The notes under the pieces were generated by a model. That model did not search any database, was not told where the DNA came from, and saw only the letters and a list, made by a program, of their open reading frames with translations. A stretch of 64,000 nt of DNA from Petunia secreta. Taxonomy: Eukaryota; Streptophyta; Magnoliopsida; Solanales; Solanaceae. A program made the position numbers and the translations under genes. The DNA lies in assembly GCA_029990175.1 (NCBI GenBank), contig JARKIP010000023.1, positions 22,897,501-22,961,500 on the forward strand, in the 5' to 3' direction. This document shows, piece by piece, positions 32,284-44,633 of the stretch (within the stretch, counting starts at the first letter, position 1; every line of letters begins with the position of its first letter).

Positions 32284-33275
32284 TTATTGTTGATTTTCCT
32301 TAGCACTTGAAACGGACCATCCCCTCGAGGAGCCAACTTTCCTTTCCTTTCGTTTGGAAATCGTTCCTTTCAGAAGTGAACCCAAACCCAGTCTCCCCTC
32401 TTTAACTTCAACTTCTTGCGCCCCTTGTTTTTCTTCGTTGCCACTTTGGCATAAGCTTCCTCTAGATTCTTCTTCACCTTGGCATGCAACTCGATCAAAG
32501 CAGTGGCTCGGCGAGTACATTCAAAATCAATAATAGCAACTCGAAACAATGGGGTTAGATCAAGTGGAATTAAACGGTTAAAACCATACACACATTCGAA
32601 CGGAGTCATGCCAATCATTCGGTGCACTGTTCGATTATATGCAAACTCTATCATGGGCAAACGATCAGCCCAGCTTCCGACCTTACCTTTGGTCATAGCT
32701 CAAAGTAGAGCTCCCAAGGTTTGGTTAACTACCTCGGTCTGTCCATCAGTCTGAGGATGGTGAGACGTCGAGAATTGCAATTTGGTGCCAAGGGCACCCC
32801 ATAAACATTTCGAAAAATGACTCAAAAACTTTGAGTCTTGATCACTCACAATAGTACAAGGCACTCCATGCAATTTCAACACATGATTAATAAACAAAGA
32901 AGCAACATGTTGTGCACAGCCGTATTTCTTGCAAGGAATAAAATGAGCTATTTTGGAAAAACGGTCCACGACAACGAAGATCCTATCATGTCCTCCCCCC
33001 GATCTCGGTAACCCCATAACAAAATCCATGGATATATCAACCAGCGGTTGATCAGGCACAGGTAATGGAGTATACAAACCATGAGGGTTGGACCTCGATT
33101 TAGCTTTCTTGCAAACGAGACAAGCGTTGCAAAGCTTTTCAACATCTTGTCGTATTTTTGGCCAATGGAAGTGCTCGGACAAGATTCCAAGAGTTTTATT
33201 GACACAGAAGTGTCCCATCAAGCCTCCAGAGTGAGCTTCTCGGACCAAGAGCTCTCTCCACGATGACGATGGCAC
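32284..33275 (-). pseudogene. gypsy integrase
   Basis: The frame 33275-32700 carries the HHCC zinc finger (AHSGGLMGH and CNACLVCKKAK) and the DDE core, with D in DISMDFVMG, D in VSDQDSKF and E in TDGQTEVVN. A shifted frame 32696-32370 continues with LPMIEFAYN and the C-terminal region to about 32284. A frameshift near 32698 separates them. The enzyme would insert element cDNA; the copy is broken. Confidence 0.9.
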
Positions 33276-33599
33276 ACAAACCCTCCCATTCTTGAAGAGG
33301 TACCTATCATGCCACTGATATTTCTCAACTCTTCAGCCACGCAAGATTGCGCCACGGACGCTTTTCAGCTTAGGATCATCTTCATACATCGACTTGATGC
33401 TTTTGAATCCCATGAGCCTCGAGGCGAGAGTGGTTGCTAAGGCAAATTTCCTCGACAAGGCATCGGCCACAACATTGTCTTTTCCCTTTTGTAATGAATT
33501 ACATAGGGAAAGCTCTCAATTAATTCCACTCATTTGGCATGTCTTCAGTTTAATTTCTCCTGGCCTCAGAGATGTTTCAAAGACTCATGATCACTTTTA

Positions 33600-34763
33600 A
33601 TCACAAACTTTTTCGGCCGTATATAATGATGTCAATGGACGAGTGCTCGAACGAGGGCATACAACTCCTTATCATACGTAGAGTAATTCAAGGTTGCGCC
33701 CTTATGCTTTTCGCTGAAGTAAGCGATCGACTTCAGATCTTGCATAAGCACTCCTCCAATCCCAACTCCAGACGCATCACATTCAACCTTGAACACTTTG
33801 CTGAAGTCAGGAAGTTGTAACAACGGGGCAGAGCTAAGCCTCTATTTCAACTCTTGGAAAGCCCTCTCTTGGGACTCTCCCCACACAAATGGATGGTCTT
33901 TCTTTACCAGCTCGGTTAAAGGACCTGCCACGGTGCTAAAGTCACGAACAAACCTTCGGTAAAAGCTAGCTAATCCATAGAAGCTTCGAACTTGAGATAC
34001 CGAGGTTGGAGTCGGCCATCTTTGATAGCCTCGACTTTTGACTCATCGACTTCAACACCATTAGCACTCACAACAAATCCTAGAAAGACTACACGCTCAA
34101 CACAAAAGGCACACTTTTTGAAGTTAGCATATAACTTCTCTTCTCTAAGGGGTTTCAAGCACTAGCCTTAAGTGTTCGACATGTTCATCCATAGATTTAC
34201 TATAAACAAATATGTCACCGAAGTAAACGATAACAAACTTATTTATGAACGATTTTAGCACATGGTTCATCAATCGCATGAATGTTCTCGGTGCGTTAGA
34301 GAGGCCAAAAGGCATCACTAACCATTCATAGAGACCGAATTTGGTCTTGAATGCGGTTTTCCTCTCGTCTTCGGGTTTCATTCAGATTTGGTGTTAACCG
34401 GACCTAAGATCTATCTTCAAAAAGCATGAAGAACCACTTAGCTCATCTAGCATGTCGTCTAATTGAGGGATAGGATGACGATAATTTACCGTGATTTTGT
34501 TGACTGCTCGGAAATCAACACACATTCATCATGTTCCATCTTTTTTGGGGGACAAGGATAACAGGAACGGCGCAAGGACTTAAGCTCTCTCGAACAAGGC
34601 CCTTGTTCAGCAATTCATCCACATGCCTTTTGAGTTCTTTGGTGTCTTCGGGATTACACCGGTATGCAGGCTTGTTGGAGATTTGAGACCACGATACGAA
34701 GTCAATTTGGTGCTGGATCCCTCTCAACGGAGGCAATCCACCCGGCATTTCTTCGAGAAACAT
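33600..34763 (-). pseudogene. gypsy RT and RNase H with mutated catalytic box
   Basis: Pieces: 34763-34515 (HQIDF, KELKRHVDELLNKGLV, SPCAVPVILVPQK), 34381-34145 (FGLYEWLVMPFGLSNAP, then the catalytic box), 34158-33970 (FVVSANGVEVDESKVEAI) and 33823-33632 (VECDASGVGIGGVL, the RNase H start). The RT catalytic box reads YFGD in place of Y-x-D-D, so one catalytic Asp is lost. Several stops and shifts separate the pieces. Confidence 0.88.
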
Positions 34764-34775
34764 GTCTCCTAAGTC

Positions 34776-35003
34776 CTACAAAACACTTTGAACATAACTA
34801 GGCAAAGGGTTATCATTAGTAAAATCATCATTAGAGTTTAGAAGGATACTCTTGTGTACGAGGCAAATCATCAATCGACCGGTGTCATTACCTCGTAAAT
34901 ACACACCCGGCTGCATGATTGCATAGATGTTGTTGACCACGGGTGGTAGAGTTTTGGCTTTAGCCACAATTGGCGCTCCGATGGGAGCCTTTGCTTTGGC
35001 CAC
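34776..35003 (-). pseudogene. gypsy pol linker between protease and RT
   Basis: 75-aa fragment in the position of the protease-RT connector, lacking recognisable catalytic motifs. It is joined to its neighbours only through frameshifts. Confidence 0.5.
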
Positions 35004-35282
35004 TTCTTTCAGCTCTCACATCCGTTTATAGTCCTCGCTCTTGTTTCGGAGACAAAGGTTTGGGTATGAAACTCTCACCTTCGAGCTTAGCAGCATAAGT
35101 GTTGGTTCGACCGCTGTGAATGACGATTAATCATACTGCCAAGATCGCCCAAGAAGCAAATGACAAGCTTGCATCGGGACTACATCAAACATCATTTCAT
35201 CTTGATAAACCCCCACTTGAAATTTGATCAACACTTTTTTTTCCACTCTCAATTCTCCACACTCATTCAACCACTGGAGATT

Positions 35283-35747
35283 TTATGGTCGGGGATGTTT
35301 GGTAGTAGGCAGACCCATTTGTGAAATCAAGGTTTGGCTAACCACATTCGAACAGTTGCCTAAATCAATGATCATCGAACACACCTTCCCCTTCACTCGG
35401 CATCGGGCATGGAAGAGATTTTCCCTTTGGTTGTCATCTTCCTCTTCCATGACCATGGTACTCAAGTTCCTCCGAACAACTAAAAGAACTTCCGGATGGC
35501 CAACCTCGGTGTCGTCACATCCATCATCCTTAAATTCAGCTCGGTCAGTCTCCTCGACTACTTTCTCCTCGGAATCACTCACTTGCTTATGGACAGTTCC
35601 ATCATTGAGCATTACTATGATATGACGAGTCGGACAGTCTCTTGCCATATGACCATAGCCCTTACACTTGTGACATTGGATGTTTGAAGCACTGGGAGTA
35701 TTGTGTTGAGCTTTACCTCCTGCTCCTTTGGTTTGATTAATGGTCAC
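35283..35747 (-). pseudogene. gypsy gag zinc knuckle plus protease
   Basis: 154 aa. The CCHC knuckle reads CHKCKGYGHMARDC. The protease region reads CSMIIDLGNCSNVVS where this family usually has IDGGSC, so the active-site Gly is altered (D-L-G). PTTKHPRPY is the normal C-terminal landmark. Confidence 0.88.
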
Positions 35748-35774
35748 TCCTCTCTCGAAGGGTTTCTTTTGATC

Positions 35775-36402
35775 TCAACCAATATTGGCATTTGTTGGGT
35801 TCAGACTCCTCCATTCTTTACCTTGGTTCAAAGGAGTTGAAGTGCTGATTCCTCGATACTGGCTTACTTTGTCGTCCTTCACCCATTTCTCAGCATCAAC
35901 GACTGCATGGAAGACATCGTCCATTTGGTACACATGCAGTCTCAATTGAGATGACACATCTCGAGTCAAGCCATTTTTTAATCGGATGACGACTTGCTCT
36001 TCTTCTTCTTCCATATCAAGAGCCAATCGAAGTCTTTCGAACTCATCATAGTATTTTTTTTGACCGATTTGGACCCTTGTTTCAACTCGAAGAGCTTCCG
36101 AAGTTGTTCCTGCTGATATTTGGCAGTCACATACTTAGCATCTATTGCTCTCTTCAACTGCGACCATGTGGTGACCTCGGGATAAGCATTCCTTCTCCTC
36201 AATCTTTTGTCAGCTTCCCACCATGTTGATGCATATGCTTCGAACGAAGCAATAGCATCTGCAGTTTTTCTCTCTTCGGTCATCTTAATTGTTTCAAAGA
36301 TTCGTTCTAATCGAATCTTCCAATCAAGATATTGGTCCGAATTACTAGTTCCTCTGAAGGGCGGAATAGTGATCTTGACATTGCTCAAGTTTGAATCACG
36401 AG
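35775..36402 (-). pseudogene. gypsy gag, C-terminal portion (cut by Ogre insertion)
   Basis: The frame 36388-35978 starts SNVKITIPPFRGTSNSDQYLDWKIRLERIFE, spanning the conserved gag core entry, and includes WWEADKRLRRR and QLKRAIDAKY. A shifted frame 36026-35775 continues the core. The N-terminal continuation lies at 60213-60859, beyond the Ogre. Confidence 0.85.
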
Positions 36403-36723
36403 TGTTGACACCTAATTTTATCCCTCATATTTTCAAAATCAACAGTTCTTGAATTTTGCACGCATCGTGTATTCACTCTTGCCTTGTCCATTTCTTTCAA
36501 ATTACCTTCTCGTAATATCCTGGCAATTGAGGCCACCTTCAAAATCATCGTCTCAAACCATAGCTATTTTTACAATTACTTCTATTTTGACATAATTATT
36601 CAAAATTGTTTTAAGCCTCAAAATTATAATTTTTATGCATTTTAGCCTTCCTAACATTTTAAAATTAATTTTCTAATTTTTCTATATTTTTTAATCCATT
36701 TTATACTATTTTTATACCTATTT

Positions 36724-36754
<31 letters not shown>

Positions 36755-39700
36755 GAAAAATACATGTATATGCATACACATCAGCCTATTTTTGACACTT
36801 AAGCACCTACGCGGCTCAATCTTAACCCTCCGTTGACTTGTTCCAACGGCCAAGATCAAACGATCCCCTAAACCCCACATTGTCTTCTCCATTTTTCCCC
36901 GATCGGACCATAGAATTGTCTCTCTCTCCCCTCTCTTGGCGATTAAAATCGTCACCCTCTTCGATCAACTTTCCGGCCATTGTGACTGGAGAAAACTAGG
37001 GAAAATGGTGTAGTCGTGTTCTCTTCATCGTCCGCAACACAACCCACACACTTTCGATGGAATCTGGACAAGGGCAAACATAACCCTATGTCGACTGAAT
37101 CTCCACCACCAGGAAACGCCTCCGGCGTGGCTCCGTTTGTTTTGAAAGACATAGACACTGAGAAGGGGTAAGGTTTTTTTCTTTTAACCATAATTCAAAG
37201 TGCGTCGAGATTGACCCAGTTCCGATTCAAATCAGGTAAACCCTTTCCCTTCTGGGTGATCTTGAAACTAGGTGATGTTGAACCTAAATTCGCCTTGTCT
37301 TTACTGTGATTAAACATGATTGATTGTCTTTTGTCTATTAGATGAAAATTCATGAAATTGTTAATTTTTGCTTAGTTCACTAGTTAAGTTTTAACACTAA
37401 CTTGACTTTTCATATGCCTAAGGTTAGTATAATCATGACTTGTGTCCTAGATTATCCCTGTTAGCTTGCAAATCTGAAACCTAGGGCAGACTGTGAATTG
37501 CCTCTATTCTCTCATGTTTGTAATGTACTTATTTTCTTATCCTATTACATGTTTAAAATCTAATCAAATGACCTATTTGACCTGTTTAAGAGGATCTAAG
37601 TTTGTTAGAATTGATTTTTAATTGATACTTGAATGGAATTTGGTTCTGGTGATTTATGTTATGTCAATTAGGGTCTTTCCAGGATTTGTTGAATTATTAA
37701 TTAAGCCTAGAACACGCTTATACACTTATTGTTGAATCTAGACTATGTTAAGTGAGAGGGGAGGATTTTCAAATCAATTTAGGACTGATTTACCTCATAA
37801 TTAGGGGCTGATTACTTTATTTTTGGAAGGTTCACTTAAGTTTGTCCCCTATTATTTTTGGAAGGCTATATTTCCTTGCCATTATTAACGTTTACCTGTT
37901 GATCTTCAAAACCCCTACTTCTTACCTATGTAAACTACTTTCTTTTCAACTAAAAACACAAGTTCTGGACATTAAAAAATCCAGAAACACACTGGTATAC
38001 TTAGCAAAAATCTGCAGAACTTTCTGACATCCCATTCTCCCTGCTTAATTACTTCTTTGAAAGATTATTGGTTACTGCTTGTGTGTTGGGTTCTTGCATC
38101 TCTTCTCCTTTGTCTGCATTCAATCTCACATTACCTAAAGGTATTCATCCTCCTCCCTAATCACCTATTACATCTGCATATACATGTGTGTGTCTGATAT
38201 ACTCTTGTCATGTTAAAGCTAATCTACTATGTTATGCTCTGGTCCTATGTGTCCCAAGTAGTATCTGCACCTTTTTTTAAAACTATGTCAACATTGTCAA
38301 GGTGCAGTTGGAGGCAAGATACCTTCTTTCACTACTGATTGCTTAGTGCTTCTGTGTGAGTGTTGTTTCCTTAGCATGACCTCTTATCCTATCTCTATTT
38401 TTGCCTAAATTAGTAATCTGCTTTGTCTTCTTTGAATGTTCTGCACATCTGAAAGTCATAGCAACATTATAAAGGTGCACTGACTGCACCTGTTCCTGGC
38501 AGATCTCCCTTTAATCCAGGACTTCCCTTTTCCCATCCCCTGCTAACTCTGTTTGCTTGTAGCTGTGTTTGGTCTCATGTAGACCCTATTATGCTTTATT
38601 GTGTACAGGAGAACCTTGAGGGTTCAATAAGGCCAATGTTTGAACTCCTTAAAACTGGTCCTGATAATGCTGGAATAAGGAACTTTAACTGAATACTTCT
38701 GGCCTTTGAGAACAGAATACTTCCCTAGTCTTTGAGAAACATGGCTTTCTTCTTTGGCCAGTACCTCTTCTCTTCTTATGTTTCCCCTTAGGAACTGTCC
38801 CTAAACTATAAATTATTAAGTGCCCTGCTTGTATCTTTCTAAAATAGGGGTACAACAATGATGTTGTACAAAACAGGCTACCCAGGAGCCATTCTCTTGC
38901 CCCTTCTCCCTTGTGTGCAATGTATCATGCCTAGATTTAGGAAGAAAATAATTCTGGATTGATATTTTTTTATGAAAACTGATTTGTTTTGACAGTATGT
39001 TTAAAATCTCGCCTTCATTAAAAGTTTTTCACACCTAAGGTGCATCAACAGCATGTTTAGTTCGCACCACAGATTGGAATCTTAAAACAGAGGCTATTTT
39101 GTACTGTCCACGCCTAATGAGGACTGTTTATGAAAACTGTAGTCGCCCCTCTTTTTGCATAAATGATCTGGGCCCAAAACATTCTTCAATAAGGCCCTTT
39201 TATGTGCATAAACTGTTTTTGAACACTCAAAACGCTCATATACGCTAATCTAATAGTGTATAGGAATGTATAAAGCTTTGGGGTCACTTGTACACTTCAA
39301 AATGGCTTTCTAAAGATATACTCTCACTTAGAACATATATTTGCATGTCTAATACTTATATGTATACTATTACGTGCGACAACCCCCTTATCTGCATTTA
39401 TGTGTTTTTCGTGAACCCGCTTTCAAAAAATAGCCCTCTTGTCTACATACATATCTTTCAACCTTGACCCCTACACAAAAAGGCCATTAAGGTTAGGGAT
39501 CGATAATTAATGACGAGTCACACCAACCCTAAATAGCAAACATTTTGTTTTAAAACAAAACCTCCTTTTGGTTACTTGCTAAATCTGAATTTATTTACAA
39601 ATATATACCAATTGTGCAAATTCTTCTCATGTGTAAATTGCATATATAAGTTGAAAGTTGAACACCCTTTGATATATTGACACTTGTTTGCAATTAGGCA

Positions 39701-40117
39701 TTTGATATTAGAAGTCGTAATTGCGATTAGGCTTAAATATAGGTCAAGCATGAAAACTATTTGTGTGTGTGTATAGATATGCTACATCTTTAGTTAAAAT
39801 ATTAAACTCCAAGTTAGTGCACCTGATGATATATACTCTTTTTATCCCAAAAACTTATACTCGGACGATAACCACTTTTAGTGAGACTCGGGAAAGTGCC
39901 TAACACCTTCTTCCCCGAGTCATTTGGACTTCTTACCATATAGAATCTCTGGAATTGACTAGTTGACCTTTTGAACTCGACTATAGACATTTAGGTGATC
40001 TAATACGCCTTAAAAATTATATTAGGTGGCGACTCCAATATTTAAACTCAAACGAGTTTACCCAATCAAATCTGAAACCTGACTCGCCTCGAGTTGAGTC
40101 CAAAATCGAGTATGACA
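36403..40117 (+). repeat. Ogre 5' LTR (3,715 bp)
   Basis: Aligns end to end with 56575-60212. It contains a (CA)n run at about 36730-36752 that is replaced by TA-rich sequence in the 3' LTR. A stretch at about 39850-39915 is missing from the other LTR. Stretches aligned by eye differ roughly once per 15-30 bases. Confidence 0.95.
37000..37172 (+). other. short sense ORF conserved in both Ogre LTRs
   Basis: A sense frame of about 60 codons (EKTRENGVVVF at the start, FVLKDIDTEKG at the end). The 3' LTR has the matching frame at 57172-57357, there with an ATG; in this LTR the start codon is CTG. It is followed directly by GTAAGG (here) or GTGAGG, like a splice donor. Its function is unknown and it may be leader sequence only. 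Confidence 0.45.
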
Positions 40118-40120
40118 GAA

Positions 40121-40138
40121 TGACGACTCTGCTGGGGA
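40121..40138 (+). other. Ogre primer-binding site (tRNA-Arg type)
   Basis: tgacgactctgctgggga three bases after the LTR end. Ogre elements typically use tggcgactctgctgggga, complementary to a tRNA-Arg 3' end; here the third base differs. Confidence 0.8.
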
Positions 40139-40764
40139 TACTCAAAGTCCTAACCACAACGATTCTTTATTTTTGTAATTTATCTAATTATTATCTTGTT
40201 ATTCATTATTATTATTATTATCATACTAACTTGGTTTCCTTTTTTGTTTTTCTTTCTTTTACTTTATTTATTTATTGTATTCTTTATGTGACATTTTGCA
40301 TACTTCACTCATACTCTCCCACTCCTGGGAAACGACACTTCACACACACACGGCGATTACGTGGACCCCACGGTCGCTTCACCACCAAAATACCTTTTAA
40401 GAGGGACATGTTGGAATATAGTTGGTCCGTGGTACAACCAACAATTTCAAATGATCCCACTCCTTGGCCGTCCGTCTTGGAGAACCGTGTCTAGAATGAC
40501 ACCACTCTTCTATTGTAATGAGCATGCATCATATCGTAGGAGGGGCTCTCCATGAGCCGACTAGTTTTCAACTTGCCCAAACTACCTAAACGGGTTTTTC
40601 GACCCCAAAGGGACGATTGGACATGATTATGTACATTTGAGAGAAAATAAAAAAGAGAGGAAAAAAAAGGTGAGACAAAAATGAAAACGCATTTTGATTT
40701 GTTCAATTATTCTTAAATGGGACGGGGTTTTAAATTTTATTTCATCTTTATTTTTTAGGTCACA

Positions 40765-42299
40765 ATGAGTCAAAAATTTCATCATTTTGGAATGACTATG
40801 GGCACACCTCCTTTGTTAGCTAGTTGGTGGAGCAACTTGTTACTGGGAGAGCAAACCAAAGTACGTCAACACTTGGGCCATTTGGTTTCATTGTTACAAA
40901 TGGAACCATGTAGGGAGATGATCGAAGCATCAATGTCGTTTTGGGATGAATAATTGAATGTGTTTAGGTTTGGGGATACCAAATTAACATCATTGTTGGA
41001 AGAAATAGCGGGGTTTGTGTCACACTCGGGGTTAGACAAACATCGTTGGCAACGGGGTCGCATACTAGCACCTAGTGTCCCCACAGCTGACGAGTTTCGT
41101 AAAAAGTTAGGGATGGTAGCAAGTGTGGACGTGGGATTTTTACAATAAAATAAGATACCCTTTTCCTATTTCTACACTCGGTTTGGGTATTTGAGAGCGT
41201 ACGATAGTCATAAAAAGGAGTTCGAGTCCTATGGTGATTGGAGGAGAGCTAGACCACTCGCATTTGCTATTTGTTTCTTAGGAGTGATGGTTTTCCCCGA
41301 GAGTTCGAATCACGACATATGTTCAAGACTTGTCATGGTTGCCGATGCAGTGTTCAACGAAATTGATGGCTATCCTTATACCATAATTCCTATGATAGTA
41401 GCGGATATTTATCGAGCTCTGGGTTGTTGCAAAAGAGGAGCAAAATACTTCCAATAGTGTAATCTTTTACTACAAGCATGGTTCAAAGAACATTTAAGGA
41501 AAGCAAGAGGTGTGCAAGCATTGTCCAAACCAACTGGTTGCAACTATTTAATTGGGAACGGTATAGGGTTTCAAAACTCAAGCAGCCAAGCAGCACAGAT
41601 AAATGGGTAAAATTGTTCGAAAACATAACGGGGGACTCAATTCAGTGGATGTACACTTGGTTTCCTTCATCAGATTTCATCATTAGCTCTGAGAAGGCAT
41701 CCTTTGTGATACTTATGGGGTTAAGAGGCCTCCAACCTTATCAACCGCTAAGAGTAATGAGGCAAGCAGGGAGGAAGCAAATCATACCATTGATACCAGA
41801 CACGAAAGACTATCGGTTTGACTACACTGAAGATGTTGTTCCTAGGGTCAAGAGCATTAGGAAGTCATGGGTAGGAAGACAAGTCATGGAAGAAGCATCG
41901 CTAGCACCTGATAGATACAACGCTGGATGCGAACCAAACTACAAAAGCTGGTTACGCTCTAGTATAAAAGGAAATGTGGTGGTGGGGCCAAGTCGTGGAA
42001 ACGATATAAGAGATCGTAAAGCAGAGGCTCAAATCCGGTACCGAGAGTTCATTGAAAGCTTTCAAGATGGATAAGGAAAACAAAGAAGAGATCGAAATAT
42101 GCAAAAAGCGTACATTAGAACTAGAGGAAAGATAAAGGCATTGGAAACAAAACTTGAGCAATGGAATTCAGAGTGTGCAGAGGTAGACATCTTACACTTG
42201 GTAGCAGCCAAAGGATACTTAACCAAAGCTATGGAAGAAGTCAATGAGATTACACGAGAAGCAAAGAGGGCCAAGATGGAAAAGGAGTGTGATGCCTAG
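40765..42299 (+). pseudogene. Ogre ORF1, first copy
   Basis: Fragments 40765-40953, 40954-41148, 41191-41457, 41478-42074 and 42099-42299 form one protein interrupted by stops and small shifts. It is the extra ORF upstream of gag that marks Ogre elements and resembles plant-mobile-domain-like (DUF7745-type) proteins. It has an AICFLGVMVFPE segment, PMIVADIYRALGCCKRG and a TAG before CNLLLQAW. The last part is Lys/Glu-rich and helical. Function unknown even in intact families. Confidence 0.75.
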
Positions 42300-42628
42300 T
42301 CAAAGTGTCATTTTCATTTTTTCTCTCTTGTACTTTACTTTTTTCAAAATTTATCATATACTGATTTTTCAAATGATGGGGAATTTATGAGAATAATTGG
42401 CTACAAAATGCGTGTTCATTTTCTTTGCATAATGACAAACCTAGAAAGGTTGTACGTCCTTGGCACGTATTAGTCCATTAGCAAACTTACGCCAAATGTA
42501 AAAGGGTTTTTAACCCAAAAAGTGACAAATTGCATCTCTGCACTGATTCGAAGAAATGTTTGCACAAAACATTGATTGTCTTTTGAACATGATCAATATT
42601 ATATGAACGTTTTGGTCTTTACCTCTTC

Positions 42629-44274
42629 TTGTTTTATTCTCAGACTATGGCCGCAAAGGGTACTCTCCAATTTGATATCGTCTCTCGACCTCCTCACTTA
42701 ATCAGACTTTGGTGGGAGGATTTGGCCGTTATCGGCAAAGCTCATGTTCAAAAGATGTTGGGGGAATTGATAGCTCTCAAGAACTACACCGCCATGACTG
42801 GTTTGGTCAAAGCTGCTACGCATTTCTGGGACTACAAAAGGGTTGTGTTTCATTTCAATGGTTTTGAGTTGGCACCAATGTTGGAAGAATATGGAGGGCT
42901 AGCAGGGTTGGAGCCTGGACCCGAAACTATGATTTATCCTCGAGACATGGAGCCTAAGGAGTTCATTGATTTGCTAAGAGCCCCTTATGATCCATATGTT
43001 GAGGGAGTGATTGATGGAAAAAGTCACGATGGAATACTTGCATTCTAGGTTTGGAGATCCGACACTTAGACACGAATAGAATGGGGCATGGGAAGTTCAA
43101 GATTCGGAATGGACCGAATCCAATGCTTTCATCATTTCTTTTCTGGGAAGCATGGTTTTCCCCGAGAAGGGAGGAAAGATCGACATAAGGTTGGGAAGAG
43201 TAGTAGAGGGTTTGCGAAGAGGTGCTTTTAAACATCAAGTAAGCTTGGTTCCAATGATTTTGGGGGAAGTTTATAGGGCCTTAACCAAATGTAGGAGAGG
43301 AGGAGACTTTTTCGAGGAGTGTAACTTGTTGCTGCAAATATGGTTGATAGAACACTTGCATAGCATCCATGTCAGCCCTATAGCACCAAAACCATCTTGG
43401 AATGGAGGGATCCGTTTGCATAATACCTGTATGGCTGGAACAGTGGCATAGGAATACCCCGCAAACATGGAAGGTTGGTACACCAAGCTCGAAGAGTTGC
43501 AAGAAGTGCGATGGGTGATTGAAAATTGTGTTGGTTTCGTTGTCTCCATACAAGGTCAAAACATCACCTTCTTGACATTGATTGGATTCTGAGGAACTCA
43601 TCACTATGTTCCTCTAAGGATCCTTCGACAAGTGGGAATGACACAGCAAACCCCGCAGTTGACCGAGGGAAGAAATATCAACGTTGACATAAAGGACATC
43701 GAGCATCCGATGGTTCTCACCATATTGACAATGTGGGAGAAAAGGCTTACTATGCAGTTTTGCCGTAGTCGTGACAGTAGGGTGAACCCCGCAGCTACCT
43801 TGGCTTACCCTCAATGGCTCAGCGAGGATAAGGCGAAGTATCGATCTAAGACTACACTAAAAGGAAAGCCAAGGCTCCAAATGCTCCTGAAAAATACAAA
43901 AAGTTGAAACACGAGTTTGACCAAAGAAAGAAGGAGTTAAGGGTGACACAAGAGAGAGAGAGATGAGGGGACAATACAAAGATAAGATCAAAGGGGACGA
44001 ACTCAAGTATTGGACCGGCAAGGTCATGACTGCAAGGCAAGCTGCTGGGAATTTACAAGATTTGCTCAAAGGATGGGGAGAGTATTTTAAGCCAGTACCA
44101 CTAGAAGAAAAGGAAACAAGAGGACTAGAAATCTACGAGTTCCTCATAAAAGCTCTGGGTGACATGGAGGTTGGGAAAGACCTGCTGGAAACATTTGCTG
44201 ATCCTCCGCTCATTAGTCTGGCTCACAAACCCAAGGAGGAAGTCAAAGAGGAGAAGGAAAGGAAGACGTTGTAG
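42629..44274 (+). pseudogene. Ogre ORF1, second copy
   Basis: Fragments 42629-43048, 43152-43451, 43632-43907 and 43963-44274. Homology to the first copy is visible in SFLGSMVFPEKGG, PMILGEVYRALTKCRRGGDFF and CNLLLQIWLIEHL, and in a charged C-terminal helix. The N-terminal part (HLIRLWWEDLAVIGKAHVQ) parallels the ASWWSNLLLGEQTKVRQHLG part of copy one. Each copy has its own breaks, so both are inactive. Confidence 0.75.
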
Positions 44275-44633
44275 CTAATATTTGAACCTGAAGTCTCTTT
44301 GCTTGGCAGCTAGTCTAGTCATATCGAGCCAAGTCGTCTTGTCCTTTCTTTGTTGTCGTTTTCATCTTAATCGAATCATTAGTGGTTGTAATAAAGCCAA
44401 GCAAAATAAATAAAATTTTGTTATTTTTGGGTTTTTAGACTGGTGATGATCATGTTTATTCATACAAAATGATGTGTTTGGTGCAAACGTTACTTCGAAT
44501 CAACGATAGGCCCACCTCTGGCACAAAGGAGGTCTCATGCATGATAGGACGCGATTTTATTTAAATTAACGTATACTCACATTTTCTCTTCTTGTTTTTG
44601 ATGTGTCAGTTCCCAAGACCCTGATAGTTTGGT

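Noticed and set aside
36952..37191. Antisense ORF, also at 57138-57416 in the other LTR
   Set aside because: It lies opposite the conserved sense ORF and is conserved only because both LTRs are copies; no promoter or motif.
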